DNA of 64,000 bases from Andeanibacterium fulvum (GTDB lineage: Bacteria; Pseudomonadota; Alphaproteobacteria; Sphingomonadales; Sphingomonadaceae). This document shows positions 1-9,026 of the stretch, piece by piece. The stretch's first letter is position 1, and each line of letters begins with the position of its first letter. The translations under genes and the position numbers were made by a program. Location: positions 310,001 through 374,000 of the forward strand of contig NZ_JBANRM010000001.1 of assembly GCF_037154085.1 (NCBI RefSeq). Reading direction: 5' to 3'. Below the pieces are notes generated by a model, which made no database searches, was not told where the DNA came from, and was given only the letters and a program-made list of their open reading frames with translations.

Positions 1-80
1 AGGCGAGTTTGTACCGATTGCGGTCGGGCGCCGATTGCGGCCATAAGCTCGCGCAAAACAACATATCGGAGAGCCCTGAA

Positions 81-761
81 ATGCCGCACGACGTCGATCA
101 TTCCGCGATTCTGGACCGCCTTGCCGCCACGCGCGGCGGGGTGCGCAACAGCTTCACGGATCTCGATCCTGCCCGCACCGCCCACCTGATTATCGACATG
201 CAGAACGGCTTCATGGAGGAAGGCGCGCCGGTGGAAGTACCGATGGCACGCGACGTGGTGGACAATATCAACCGCATTTCCGCCGCGATGCGCAAGGCAG
301 GCGGGCAAAATGTGTTCGTGCGCTTCACCACGCCGCCTCAGGGTTCGCCCAGCTGGTCCAACTTCCATGTCCGCATGGGCCCGGGAGCAGAGGCTCACCG
401 AGAGGCCTTCACCCCCGGCGCGCATTACTGGCAGCTCTGGCCCGACCTTGACGTGCAGGAGGACGATCTCGTGATCGAGAAGCAGCGCTTCAGCGCCTTC
501 ACGCATGGCACGAGCGACCTCAACGCCACCCTGCGCGAACGCGGGATCGATACAGTGCTGATCTCGGGCACCCTGACCAATTGCTGCTGCGAAAGCACCG
601 CGCGCGATGCCATGCAGCACAATTACCGCGTGCTGGTGGCCGCCGATGCCAACGCCGCACTGAGCGACGAAGAACATGCGGCCACACTGCACAACATGGC
701 CTTCGTGTTTGCCGATCTCTATTCGACGGAAGAGATCGAAGGCCTATTCCAGGAGGCGTGA
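81..761 (+). CDS. isochorismatase-like cysteine hydrolase
   Basis: A 226-residue cytoplasmic enzyme of the isochorismatase/nicotinamidase superfamily. The family triad is visible: Asp39 in IIDMQNGF, a Lys in VIEKQRFSAF, and a Cys in the TNCCCEST stretch preceded by LISGTLT (a cis-peptide region in the family). The substrate cannot be inferred; relatives hydrolyse isochorismate, nicotinamide, ureidoacrylate or N-carbamoyl compounds. I chose the ATG at 81 because GGAGAG lies just upstream and the family fold begins soon after; an in-frame start at 9 would add 24 residues without similarity. It converges on grpE with a 4-bp gap. Confidence 0.85.
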   Translation: MPHDVDHSAILDRLAATRGGVRNSFTDLDPARTAHLIIDMQNGFMEEGAPVEVPMARDVVDNINRISAAMRKAGGQNVFVRFTTPPQGSPSWSNFHVRMGPGAEAHREAFTPGAHYWQLWPDLDVQEDDLVIEKQRFSAFTHGTSDLNATLRERGIDTVLISGTLTNCCCESTARDAMQHNYRVLVAADANAALSDEEHAATLHNMAFVFADLYSTEEIEGLFQEA

Positions 762-765
762 AACC

Positions 766-1341
766 TCAGTCCGGCTTCTTCGCCACGGCCACCATGGCCG
801 GGCGGAGCAGGCGGTCCTTGATCATGTAGCCGGCCTGCATTTCCTGCACGATCGTGCCCGGCTCCGCATCGGCGCTGGGCAGTTCGATCATTGCCTGATG
901 CTGGTTCGGGTCCAGCGGCAGGCCGACGGCCGCGATCCGGCTGATGCCGTGTGCTGCAAAAGCCTTTTCCACTTCGCGCTGGGTCGCTTCGATGCCGGTG
1001 ATGAAGCTCTTGAGCTTCTCGTCCTCGCGCATTTCGGGCGAGACAGCGTCGAGAGCCCGGGCAAGATTATCCGCAATGCTCAGGATGTCGCGGGCAAAGC
1101 CAGTCACCGCATAAGCGCGTGCGTCGGCAATGTCCTTCTCAAGGCGGCGGCGCACGTTCTGCGTTTCCGCCTGGGCATAGAGCACGTCACGCTGTGTGGT
1201 GGCGAGTTCGTCCTGCAGCCGGGCGAGATCGCCAAGCACGCCGTCCACTTCGCCCTGGTCGAGCAATTCTTCCGGAACTCCTGCCAGTTCCGCTGCCGCC
1301 GCTTCGTCCAGCGGCTGTTTCTTGTCATCGTTCATCGTCAT
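766..1341 (-). CDS. grpE: nucleotide exchange factor GrpE
   Basis: A 191-residue GrpE, the exchange factor that releases ADP from DnaK during heat-shock protein refolding. The long N-terminal helix (about residues 35-85, with RDVLYAQAETQNVRRRLEKD) is followed by the C-terminal beta domain with GI(S)RIAAVGLPLDPNQHQAM, both typical of GrpE. The start MTMN has a second ATG two codons in; either is possible. It lies 12 bp downstream of hrcA on the same strand, a common hrcA-grpE arrangement; dnaK is not in this window. Confidence 0.96.
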   Translation of the reverse strand: MTMNDDKKQPLDEAAAAELAGVPEELLDQGEVDGVLGDLARLQDELATTQRDVLYAQAETQNVRRRLEKDIADARAYAVTGFARDILSIADNLARALDAVSPEMREDEKLKSFITGIEATQREVEKAFAAHGISRIAAVGLPLDPNQHQAMIELPSADAEPGTIVQEMQAGYMIKDRLLRPAMVAVAKKPD

Positions 1342-1353
1342 TATCTGTCTGTT

Positions 1354-2397
1354 CTAGCCGATCAATTTGCCCAGAGACTGGGCCGTGAAATCCACCATGG
1401 GGACGACGCGCGCGTAATTCAACCGCGTCGGGCCGATCACCCCCACCACGCCGACCACCCTGCCCTCGCGGTCGCGATAGGGCGAGGCGATCACCGTGGA
1501 GCCCGATAGCGCGAAGAGGCGGTTTTCCGAACCGATGAAAATACGGGTCGATTCCGCCTCTCGTGCGCTTTCGAGCAAATGGGCAATCGATTGCTTGTTC
1601 TCAAGGTCATCCAGCAATTGTCGCACGCGCTCGATATCGCCAAGGGCCGTCTCGTCGAGCAATTTGGCCTGCCCGCGCACGATCAGCACGGGGCGGCGGG
1701 CGGCGTCCTCGCTCCATACGGCAAGGCCGCGCTCCACCAGATCGCGGCTCGCTTCGTCCAGTGCCGACTGGCCGGATGAAATTTCCAGACGCATCGCCCG
1801 GGCCGCTTCCGCAAGAGTGCGCCCGGCCAGACGCGCGGTGATATAGTTCGTGGCCTGTTCCAGTGCCGCAGGCGGCATGCCCAGCGGCAGTTCCAGCAAA
1901 CGGTTCTCGATCTGCCCATCCTCGCCCACGAGCACCGCCAAGGCGCTGCCCGGCGAAAGCGCCACGAGGTTCATCTGGGCAAGGCGCGGTTCGCGGCGGG
2001 GCACCATCACCACGCCGGCGGCCGCCGAAAGGTCCGACAGCACCGCGCTGGTCGCCTCCAGCGCCTGTTCGATCGGGCCGGGCTGTGTGAGGTGCCGCTC
2101 AATCGCCGCGCGTTCCTCCGCAGTCGGCTCGGCCACCTGCATCATCCCGTCCACGAACAGGCGCAGGCCCAGTTCGGTCGGCATTCGCCCGGCGCTCGTA
2201 TGCGGGGCTGCCAGCAGGCCAAGCGATTCGAGATCCGCCAGAACCGAGCGGATCGACGCGGGGGAGAGGTTCACCCCGCCTTCGGCCGCCAGAACCTTCG
2301 ACCCCACGGGAAGCCCGCTCGTGATGTAGCCTTCCACGACAAGGCGGAATATCTCGCGAGCACGTGTCGTCAGTTCGGTAACGGGAGGCGTCTTCAT
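1354..2397 (-). CDS. hrcA: heat-inducible transcriptional repressor HrcA
   Basis: A 347-residue HrcA, the repressor that binds CIRCE elements upstream of groESL/dnaK operons and is itself GroEL-dependent. The N-terminal winged helix (about residues 1-75) carries VNLSPASIRSVLADLESLGLL, and the C-terminal GAF-like dimerisation domain ends with the usual VVGVIGPTRLNYARVVPMVDF. It is the first gene of an apparent hrcA-grpE operon. I did not find a CIRCE inverted repeat in the short upstream region, so autoregulation is not shown here. Confidence 0.96.
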   Translation of the reverse strand: MKTPPVTELTTRAREIFRLVVEGYITSGLPVGSKVLAAEGGVNLSPASIRSVLADLESLGLLAAPHTSAGRMPTELGLRLFVDGMMQVAEPTAEERAAIERHLTQPGPIEQALEATSAVLSDLSAAAGVVMVPRREPRLAQMNLVALSPGSALAVLVGEDGQIENRLLELPLGMPPAALEQATNYITARLAGRTLAEAARAMRLEISSGQSALDEASRDLVERGLAVWSEDAARRPVLIVRGQAKLLDETALGDIERVRQLLDDLENKQSIAHLLESAREAESTRIFIGSENRLFALSGSTVIASPYRDREGRVVGVVGVIGPTRLNYARVVPMVDFTAQSLGKLIG

Positions 2398-2453
2398 CGC
2401 GTTCCGACATCTAGGGAGACTTGGCGCGTCAATCCAGAGAGAGCGCGAACTTG

Positions 2454-2975
2454 CTAACCGTCCTGCGGTTCATATTCGAAGCGGTTCTCTTTTGTGCCCA
2501 CCAGATCGCCCAGCGGCAATTCCTGCCATGCACCGTAGAGATCGGGCTTGATCTTCTCCACCTTGGGCTCCGCACAGCCGAGGTACCAGCTCAGCGCATC
2601 CGTCTCGCCGTTGCCCTGCCCGTTGCCCTGCCAGGTCACGCGGACGCTTGGGCTGTCGGTCCGGACCGGGACGGAACAATTGGCGTAGCCATATTCCACC
2701 GCGCCGCTCGGCCGGAACCGCTCGATACGGGCGAAAAAGGCCTTCACCTGTTCAGGCGTGGCAGTGAAGCGATGCTCGCCCTTGGCAGCCACGAAGCGAG
2801 TGCCTTCGAAGGTGCCGCTGCCATCGGCGTTGAGGGTGAAGGAAAAGATCGGGCAGGACCCGAAGCAGGCCGTCTCCTCGAAAGTGACGCTTTCCGGCGC
2901 CGCCCTGCTTTCGATCGGGGTCGTTGCGCAACCCGCCAGCAGGATGGCAGCAAGAGGAGTGGCAGTTTTCAGCAC
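2454..2975 (-). CDS. DUF6438-type lipoprotein
   Basis: A 173-residue predicted lipoprotein. The GTG at 2975 is preferred over an ATG 32 codons further upstream because it places a clean signal peptide (VLKTATPLAAILLAGC, lipobox LAGC) at the N-terminus, with AAAGGA upstream. The mature part contains VTFEETACFGSCPIFSFTLNADGSGTF, the signature of DUF6438 proteins, whose function is unknown. Further Cys residues (YANCSV, YLGCAEP) could form a disulfide in the periplasm. It is divergent from rph. Confidence 0.75.
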   Translation of the reverse strand: MLKTATPLAAILLAGCATTPIESRAAPESVTFEETACFGSCPIFSFTLNADGSGTFEGTRFVAAKGEHRFTATPEQVKAFFARIERFRPSGAVEYGYANCSVPVRTDSPSVRVTWQGNGQGNGETDALSWYLGCAEPKVEKIKPDLYGAWQELPLGDLVGTKENRFEYEPQDG

Positions 2976-3082
2976 TTGGCTTATGTCCTTTCCGGCGAGA
3001 AATCGCGCCCCGGCCTCGAAATGGCGGTGGCATCGTGAACGCTTGCTGGCTAGGGGAGCGACACAGTCCAATGGAGTGATTT

Positions 3083-3796
3083 ATGCGACCTTCCGGCCGT
3101 GCGCCCGACGAAATGCGCGCCATCGAAATCCAGACCGGTTTCACCAAGCATGCGGAAGGCTCGTGCCTGATCTCCTTCGGGGAGACCAAGGTTCTCGTTA
3201 CCGCAAGTGTCGAAGAACGGCTGCCGCCATGGCTCAAGGGCAAGGGCGAAGGCTGGGTGACGGGCGAATATTCCATGCTGCCCCGCGCTACGCATACGCG
3301 TGGCCAGCGCGAAGCCGCCAAGGGCAAGCAGTCCGGCCGCACGCAGGAAATCCAGCGCCTGATCGGCCGTTCGCTGCGCGCCATCGTCGACCTGAAGAAG
3401 CTGGGCGAGCGCCAGATCACCGTCGATTGCGACGTGATCCAGGCCGATGGCGGCACTCGCACTGCCTCCATCACCGGCGCCTGGGTGGCGCTGCGACTGG
3501 CAGTCAACAAGCTGATGGAACAGGGCCTGATCAAGGAAGACCCGATCATCGGCAAGGTCGCGGCCGTCAGCTGCGGTATCTTCAACGGTAACCCGGTGCT
3601 GGATCTCGACTATGACGAGGACAGCTCCGCCGATGCCGACGCCAATTTCGTGCTGATCGAAGGCGGCCAGATCGCTGAAGTGCAGGCCACTGCCGAAGGC
3701 GCGACCTATGATGAGGAAGGGCTGCTGCGCCTGCTGCGCCTCGCCCGGATCGGCTGCGACCAGATCTATGCCGCACAGGAAAAGGCTGTGAAGTGA
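3083..3796 (+). CDS. rph: ribonuclease PH
   Basis: A 237-residue RNase PH, the phosphate-dependent 3'-5' exoribonuclease that trims tRNA precursors. It starts RPSGRAPDEMR and contains the family signatures GEYSMLPRATHTR, QEIQRLIGRSLRA and ADGGTRTASITGA. Its length is standard. ATG at 3083 is preceded by GGAGTG. The stop codon overlaps the GTG start of rdgB by four bases, so the two are translationally coupled. Confidence 0.97.
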   Translation: MRPSGRAPDEMRAIEIQTGFTKHAEGSCLISFGETKVLVTASVEERLPPWLKGKGEGWVTGEYSMLPRATHTRGQREAAKGKQSGRTQEIQRLIGRSLRAIVDLKKLGERQITVDCDVIQADGGTRTASITGAWVALRLAVNKLMEQGLIKEDPIIGKVAAVSCGIFNGNPVLDLDYDEDSSADADANFVLIEGGQIAEVQATAEGATYDEEGLLRLLRLARIGCDQIYAAQEKAVK

Positions 3797-4419
3797 CGCG
3801 CAAGCTCGCCTCTGGAAAGCTGGTTATCGCCACGCATAATGCGGGCAAGCTGCGGGAGATTTCCGCGCTGCTTGCCCCTTATGGGCTGGAATGCATCTCG
3901 GCCGGGGCTCTCGGCCTGCCCGAGCCGGAAGAGACCGGGACGAGCTTTGTCGAGAACGCGCTGATCAAGGCGCGGGCGGCGGCAGAGGCGAGCGGCATCG
4001 TCGCCCTGGCCGACGATAGCGGCCTGTCGGTGGAGGCACTGGGCGGAAGGCCCGGCGTCTATACGGCCGATTGGGCCGAGCGGCAGTGGTTCGAAGGCGA
4101 GCCCGGCCGCGACTGGTATATGGCGATGGGCAAGGTCGAAGGCATGCTGGCCGAAAAAGGGCCGGATGTTCCGCGCGCTGCAGCGTTCCATTGCGTGCTG
4201 GCGCTGGCGTGGCCGGACGGAGACAGTGCCGTCTATGAAGGCCGGGTCGGCGGCACGCTGACCTGGCCGCCGCGTGGCACGCTGGGTTTCGGTTACGATC
4301 CGGTGTTCGTGCCCGGCGGTTTCAGCCAGACCTTTGCCGAGATCGATCCCGAGGAAAAGCATCGCATCAGCCACCGTGCCGATGCTTTTGCGAAGCTGGT
4401 GGCGGATCAGTTCGCCTGA
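3793..4419 (+). CDS. rdgB: RdgB/HAM1 non-canonical purine NTP pyrophosphatase
   Basis: A 208-residue house-cleaning enzyme that hydrolyses ITP, dITP and XTP to monophosphates. The motif order is standard: ATHNAGKLREI near the N-terminus (nucleotide binding), ALADDSGLSVEALGGRPGVYT with the catalytic Asp, and LGFGYDPVFVPGG. It begins with GTG overlapping the rph stop (GTGA). rph-rdgB-hemW is a recurrent order in alphaproteobacteria; here a CAP-domain gene on the other strand sits between rdgB and hemW. Confidence 0.96.
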   Translation: MTRKLASGKLVIATHNAGKLREISALLAPYGLECISAGALGLPEPEETGTSFVENALIKARAAAEASGIVALADDSGLSVEALGGRPGVYTADWAERQWFEGEPGRDWYMAMGKVEGMLAEKGPDVPRAAAFHCVLALAWPDGDSAVYEGRVGGTLTWPPRGTLGFGYDPVFVPGGFSQTFAEIDPEEKHRISHRADAFAKLVADQFA

Positions 4420-4432
4420 TCCGTCAGTTCGC

Positions 4433-4948
4433 CTATCGGCCAACCTTGCTGCCGAACCAGTTTCCCGCGGGCCAGTAACGGCACACCAGCACATCCCGGC
4501 CCTTTGCAGTCGCAATCGCACAGCCGACCTTGCGTGTGTCGGGCCAGATGATCTGCGTGTAATGCGCCACGTCTTCCCAGCGGCCCGTGGCGGAAACATC
4601 GGGGAATGTGCCGGGGCGGAAATCGCGCTTCTCACCGATGAAGGCGCCCATCATGTGGGAATGCGAATAGAACCCGGCAGTCCCCATCCACAAATTCTCG
4701 CCGGTCCCTTCCCGGTCCGCCCAGGAGGAATGGCGCAACTTTCCGTCCCTCGCGAGTTGCCGGGCCCATTCGTCGGCCTGTTCGGAAAGCTCCTTGCTCC
4801 ATTCGAGCCTCGGCAGGCGCTCCGCATCGCGGGCGGCGTTGTGGAGCGAAAGGAACTCGCCTGCCTCTTTCCCGTCCAGCGGACTGGCGAATGCCGGTGT
4901 GGCAGCCATCAGCGCCGCCAGAAATGCGAGGATGCGAGCCTTTTCCAT
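4433..4948 (-). CDS. secreted CAP (SCP/PR1-like) domain protein
   Basis: A 171-residue exported protein. The first 21 residues (MEKARILAFLAALMAATPAFA) form a signal peptide ending in an AxA site, which fixes the ATG at 4948 against a longer open frame upstream. The CAP domain follows, with LSLHNAARD, GENLWMG, a His/Glu site (HYTQIIW) and the closing VCRYWPAGNW. CAP proteins are extracytoplasmic and of varied or unknown role. It converges with rdgB and is divergent from hemW. Confidence 0.88.
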   Translation of the reverse strand: MEKARILAFLAALMAATPAFASPLDGKEAGEFLSLHNAARDAERLPRLEWSKELSEQADEWARQLARDGKLRHSSWADREGTGENLWMGTAGFYSHSHMMGAFIGEKRDFRPGTFPDVSATGRWEDVAHYTQIIWPDTRKVGCAIATAKGRDVLVCRYWPAGNWFGSKVGR

Positions 4949-4993
4949 GGGTGGAGCTTGACACTTCGCACTTAATGCTTGCTGAAAAGCCGT

Positions 4994-6145
4994 ATGGCGC
5001 GCGCGCTCTACATCCACTGGCCCTTCTGCCTCGCCAAGTGTCCCTATTGCGATTTCAACTCGCATGTGAGGGACCGTGTCGATGTGGATAGCTGGCGAAA
5101 TTCCTTGCTTGCCGACCTGAGGCATGAAGCCGGCCTCGCAGGCGGGGAAAAGCTGGAGAGCATCTTCTTCGGCGGGGGAACCCCTTCGCTGATGCCGCCC
5201 CAGCTGGTCGCCACCTTGCTGGAGGAAGCCGAACGCCTGTGGGGCTTCGCTCCGAGAATCGAGATCACGCTGGAGGCCAATCCCAGTTCGGTTGAGGCCA
5301 GCAAATTCAGGGATCTGGCAAGTGCCGGGGTCAACCGTGTATCGCTCGGCCTGCAATCTCTGGACGATGACGCACTCAAGTTCCTCGGGCGGTTGCACGA
5401 TGCCACAGAGGGGCTGAGCGCGCTCGAAACGGCACGGAGCGCGTTTTCAAGGGTCACCTTCGATCTGATCTATGCCCTGCCCGGTCAGACGCCGGAAGCA
5501 TGGCGGAAGATGCTGGAACGCGCGCTGGGCTTCGGAACCTCGCACCTCTCGCTCTACCAGCTGACCATCGAGCCGGGGACACGCTTTGCCACCATGGTCC
5601 GGCAGGGCAATTTCACGCCCCTGGACGACGATGCGGCGGCGGACCTTTTCACCCTCACCCGCGAACTGACTGCGGCGGCGGGTCTGCCCGCCTATGAAAT
5701 CTCCAACCACGCCCGGCCCGGCGAAGAGAGCCGGCACAACCTCACCTATTGGCGCTATGGCGATTATGCCGGGATCGGTCCCGGCGCCCATGGCAGGCGC
5801 GGCGGCGTGGCGACGGTGAGGCACAAGAAACCCGAGAACTGGCTGACGGCGATCGAGAGCCACGGCCATGGAATTGCCGAGGAACGCCCGCTCGGCCGCA
5901 GTGAGCAGGCCAGCGAGGCACTGCTGATGGGGCTGCGCCTTGCCGAAGGAATTAACCTTGCCGCGCTTTCCGCCCGCTTCGCCATCGCGCCCGATGCGCT
6001 GATCGATGGGCGCCAGCTCGAATTCTATTCCGCACAGGGGCTCGTGACGCGCCTAGAGGGCCGGATTACCGTGAGCGAGGCGGGTATGCCGCTGCTCGAT
6101 GCGCTGCTGGGCGAACTGGTCCCGGCGGACCTGGTTTCGGCGTGA
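4994..6145 (+). CDS. hemW: radical SAM heme chaperone HemW
   Basis: A 383-residue HemW (formerly called HemN-like). The radical SAM cluster site C12-x3-C16-x2-C19 is in WPFCLAKCPYCDFNSH, followed by IFFGGGTPS and the SAM-binding region. HemW delivers heme to target proteins and lacks the coproporphyrinogen dehydrogenase activity of HemN. I use the ATG at 4994; a TTG at 4979 would add five residues. Its stop overlaps the GTG of the downstream recombinase gene. Confidence 0.93.
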   Translation: MARALYIHWPFCLAKCPYCDFNSHVRDRVDVDSWRNSLLADLRHEAGLAGGEKLESIFFGGGTPSLMPPQLVATLLEEAERLWGFAPRIEITLEANPSSVEASKFRDLASAGVNRVSLGLQSLDDDALKFLGRLHDATEGLSALETARSAFSRVTFDLIYALPGQTPEAWRKMLERALGFGTSHLSLYQLTIEPGTRFATMVRQGNFTPLDDDAAADLFTLTRELTAAAGLPAYEISNHARPGEESRHNLTYWRYGDYAGIGPGAHGRRGGVATVRHKKPENWLTAIESHGHGIAEERPLGRSEQASEALLMGLRLAEGINLAALSARFAIAPDALIDGRQLEFYSAQGLVTRLEGRITVSEAGMPLLDALLGELVPADLVSA

Positions 6146-7041
6146 CGACACGGGGCGACATTCTCGAGGCATGGCATGGCCATCTCGCCGAAGGTCGTCG
6201 TCGTTCTCCCCATACCGTCCGCGCCTATGTCGCCAGTGCGGCGCGATTGCTCGACCGGCTGGGGGATACGGACTGGCCTGCCCTAGCCCGCCTGGAAGGC
6301 ACTGCCCTGCGCCAGCAACTCGCCGCGCGACGGGCCGATGGCATCGGCAATGTTTCCGCCGCGCGGGAGCTTTCTGCGCTCAAGGCCTTCATCGCCTTCG
6401 CGCGCGACAGGGCCGGGCTGCCCGATACCGCCCCTCCCCGGCTGCGCGGCCCCCGGATCAAGAAGGGCCTTCCACGCCCCGTTACGCCTGACGAAGCGTT
6501 GAACCTTGCCGAGACGGTGGACGAGAACGCCAGCGAGGGCTGGATCGGCACGCGCGACCGGGCGGTGCTGCTGCTACTCTACGGCGCAGGCCTACGCATT
6601 TCGGAGGCCCTGTCGCTCAAGGGTGGCGATCTGCCGCTGGGCGAGACGCTGACTATCACCGGCAAAGGCAGCAAGCAGCGCGTCGTCCCGATCCTTCCCC
6701 TCGTGCGTGACGGCGTCGCCGCCTATGCCGCCGAATGCCCCTGGCCGCTGGGCAAGAACGATCCGCTGTTCCGGGGGGCAAAGGGCGGCCCGCTCTCGCA
6801 AGGCATGGTGCAGAAGGCGATGGCGCGCGCGCGCCAAGCGCTGGGCTTGCCTGCCACAGCCACCCCCCACGCGCTGCGCCACAGCTTCGCCACGCATCTG
6901 CTGGGCGCCGGTGCGGACCTCAGGAGCCTGCAGGAACTGCTTGGCCACGCCAGCCTCGGTTCGACCCAGATCTACACCAAGGTCGATGCCGCAACCCTGC
7001 TCGACACCTACCGCAAGGCCCATCCCCGCGAACGGGGCTGA
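6142..7041 (+). CDS. xerC: XerC/XerD-type tyrosine recombinase
   Basis: A 299-residue tyrosine recombinase of the chromosome-dimer-resolution type acting at dif. The N-terminal SAM-like core-binding domain spans about residues 1-105 and the catalytic domain follows, with Arg in GAGLRISEALSL, Lys in ITGKGSKQR, HxxR in HALRHSFATHLL, then LLGHASLGSTQIYTKV carrying the nucleophilic Tyr. Which of the Xer pair it is remains uncertain; the size and motif wording fit XerC slightly better. It starts with GTG overlapping the hemW stop and ends directly against the next gene (stop codons abut as TGATCA). Confidence 0.88.
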   Translation: MTTRGDILEAWHGHLAEGRRRSPHTVRAYVASAARLLDRLGDTDWPALARLEGTALRQQLAARRADGIGNVSAARELSALKAFIAFARDRAGLPDTAPPRLRGPRIKKGLPRPVTPDEALNLAETVDENASEGWIGTRDRAVLLLLYGAGLRISEALSLKGGDLPLGETLTITGKGSKQRVVPILPLVRDGVAAYAAECPWPLGKNDPLFRGAKGGPLSQGMVQKAMARARQALGLPATATPHALRHSFATHLLGAGADLRSLQELLGHASLGSTQIYTKVDAATLLDTYRKAHPRERG

Positions 7042-7308
7042 TCAGAGCAGATACCAGCCCGTAATCCCGCCGACCTGAAGCACGCCGATCAATTGCAGAT
7101 AGGTCGAGAATGGCTGCTTGCGGGTCTTGTGTCGGAACAGGTGGCGCGCAGCAAAGGCCGCGGGCGTTCCTCCGATCAGGGCAAGGCCCAGCAAGTCCGC
7201 CTCTGGAATGCGCCGCGCACCTGCAATCGCATATCTTTTGTCCTGCCAGAAGCGCAGGGCAGTCAGCAGATTGATCAGGATGAGGGCAATGAAAGCGGCC
7301 TGAAACAT
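7042..7308 (-). CDS. DUF1294 small membrane protein
   Basis: An 88-residue inner-membrane protein with hydrophobic segments at both ends (MFQAAFIALILINLLTALRF and LQLIGVLQVGGITGWYLL) and the DUF1294 core RIPEADLLGLALIGGTPAAFAARHLFRHKTRK in between (quoted in parts: RRIPEADLL, GGTPAAFAA, FRHKTRKQPF). The function is unknown. The ATG at 7308 is the natural start; the upstream extension is not conserved-looking. It is convergent with, and directly abuts, the Xer recombinase gene. Confidence 0.8.
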   Translation of the reverse strand: MFQAAFIALILINLLTALRFWQDKRYAIAGARRIPEADLLGLALIGGTPAAFAARHLFRHKTRKQPFSTYLQLIGVLQVGGITGWYLL

Positions 7309-7428
7309 GGCCTTGCGATTAGCCGTCAAGCGTAAACAATCCCATGCCGGGCACATGGTGGAAAACCGCCAAGAATCCGCTGGCGAATTGGCGGGGCTGA
7401 GGCATAGTCCGCCGCTCCGGGAATTGGT

Positions 7429-8871
7429 GTGGGGGCACGCTTGGGACAGGAAATCAGTTCGGCAGGTTTCGAAGCAGCCGATTTCGCGCGATTTTCCGAT
7501 CAGCTTGAGCGGGAGACGGCGCGGCTGAAAGAGCTTCATGCGGCCAATCAATTGTCCCGGGAAGGCACTCGCATCGGGCTGGAACTCGAAGCCTGGCTGA
7601 TCGACCGGAATTACTTCCCCGCGCCACATAACCAGAGCTTCCTTGAGCGTCTGGGCGATCCCTTCGTTGTGGCCGAGCTTTCACGCTTCAACATCGAAGT
7701 GAACGCCTTCCCGGAAATGCTGGAAGGCGGCGGACTGCTGGCGATGGAGCAACATCTCGACGCCACCTGGAAGCGCTGCATTGCCAATGCGCATGAGGAT
7801 GTAGACACGGTGGTCGCCATCGGCACTCTGCCGACCCTGCGGGAAAGCGACCTGTCGCTGGCGAACATGACGCCGTCCAATCGCTATGTGGCGCTCAATA
7901 ACGAGATGATCCATCTGCGCGAAGGGCGGCCGCTTTCCATCGACATAGATTGCCACGATCCGGCAGGTGAACATCTCAAGACGACGCATCTCGACTGCAT
8001 GCTGGAGGCCGGGACCACCTCGTTCCAGCTCCATCTGCAAGTTCCGCCCGAACGGATCGGGCCGAACCTCAACGCCTCCACGATCCTCAGCGCGCCGTTG
8101 GTGGCGCTGGCGGCCAATGCGCCCTTCCTGTTCGGCAAGCCGCTCTGGCACGAGACCCGCATTCCTCTGTTCGAACAGGCAATCGAGCAAGCGGGGGACG
8201 ACAGCACGCTCCACCGCGTGACTTTCGGCACCGGATATGCAGGGGCCGATCCCACCGCGATCTTCGCCGAAAACCTTGAGCATTATCCGGCCCTCTTGCC
8301 CATTTGCGGGGATGACGAGGCGCAGTTCCCCTGCCTGCGCCTGCATAATGGCACGGTCTGGCGCTGGAACCGCCCGCTGGTGGGTTTCGACGATGACGGC
8401 ACGCCGCATCTACGCATCGAACAGCGCGTGATGCCCGCCGGTCCAAGCGTGATCGACATGATCGCCAATGCCGCCTTCTATTACGGCGCAGTATTCATGC
8501 TGGCGGATCGGTGCGCCGCGCCGGAGCAGGACCTGCCGTTCGAGGCCGCGCGAAGCAATTTCTACGCGGCGGCCAAGTACGGACTCGGCGCGGAAATCCG
8601 CTGGTTCGATGGTGAAGTCCATCCGGTTCGCGAGGTGCTGAGGAAACTGGCCGCGCTGGCGCGCGAAGGGCTGGAGGAACAGGGTGTTCAGTCAGAACTG
8701 ATCGATCGTTATCTGGACATTGTGGATCGGCGCATCGCCACCGGCCAGAATGGCGCGACATGGCAGCTCGCCCATTACCGCAAGCATGGCGACCTGTTTC
8801 GCCTGACCGCCGATTATCTGGAACACCAGCGCAGCGGCATGCCAGTGCATGAATGGCCGGTTGGGGATTGA
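7429..8871 (+). CDS. glutamate-cysteine ligase-like (GCS2 family) protein
   Basis: A 480-residue cytoplasmic protein of the carboxylate-amine ligase/GCS2 superfamily. An early REGTRIGLELEAWLIDRNYFP resembles the Glu/metal-binding strand (core: IGLELEAW), followed by FNIEVNAFPE, LEAGTTSFQLHLQVP and HLRIEQRVMPAGPSVIDM, features of the ATP-dependent peptide-bond-forming fold. Because gshB lies 3 kb away, glutathione synthesis is a possible role, but this is not the usual alphaproteobacterial EgtA/GshA type and the substrate is not proven. The start is GTG at 7429. Confidence 0.7.
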   Translation: MGARLGQEISSAGFEAADFARFSDQLERETARLKELHAANQLSREGTRIGLELEAWLIDRNYFPAPHNQSFLERLGDPFVVAELSRFNIEVNAFPEMLEGGGLLAMEQHLDATWKRCIANAHEDVDTVVAIGTLPTLRESDLSLANMTPSNRYVALNNEMIHLREGRPLSIDIDCHDPAGEHLKTTHLDCMLEAGTTSFQLHLQVPPERIGPNLNASTILSAPLVALAANAPFLFGKPLWHETRIPLFEQAIEQAGDDSTLHRVTFGTGYAGADPTAIFAENLEHYPALLPICGDDEAQFPCLRLHNGTVWRWNRPLVGFDDDGTPHLRIEQRVMPAGPSVIDMIANAAFYYGAVFMLADRCAAPEQDLPFEAARSNFYAAAKYGLGAEIRWFDGEVHPVREVLRKLAALAREGLEEQGVQSELIDRYLDIVDRRIATGQNGATWQLAHYRKHGDLFRLTADYLEHQRSGMPVHEWPVGD

Positions 8872-8912
8872 GAGAGGCGGGTTTTCACTGTTCAGCCCTG
8901 ACAGGTTGGAAC

Positions 8913-9007
8913 TCGTCATTGGGAGCGGCAAAGCCGCGCGGCAATCCAGAGCCCAACGCGCTTCCGCCCTGGATTGCCGCGGGACCTATAGTCCCTCGCA
9001 ATGACGA
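8913..9007. repeat. 95-bp palindromic intergenic repeat
   Basis: Outer arms TCGTCATTG and CAATGACGA flank inner arms CGCGGCAATCCAG (8937-8949) and CTGGATTGCCGCG (8969-8981), a perfect 13-bp match. The element forms a long imperfect cruciform or hairpin in the space between two converging genes. The arms are shared with the element at 39236-39321. Its role is unknown; position is compatible with a transcription terminator or a mobile palindromic element. Confidence 0.85.
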
Positions 9008-9026
9008 AAAATCCCGCGGACCTTGC

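Noticed and set aside
2398..2453. Search for a CIRCE element or heat-shock promoter before hrcA
   Set aside because: No TTAGCACTC-type inverted repeat is present, and the TTGACG/CCCTAGAT pair has the wrong spacing for a known heat-shock sigma promoter.
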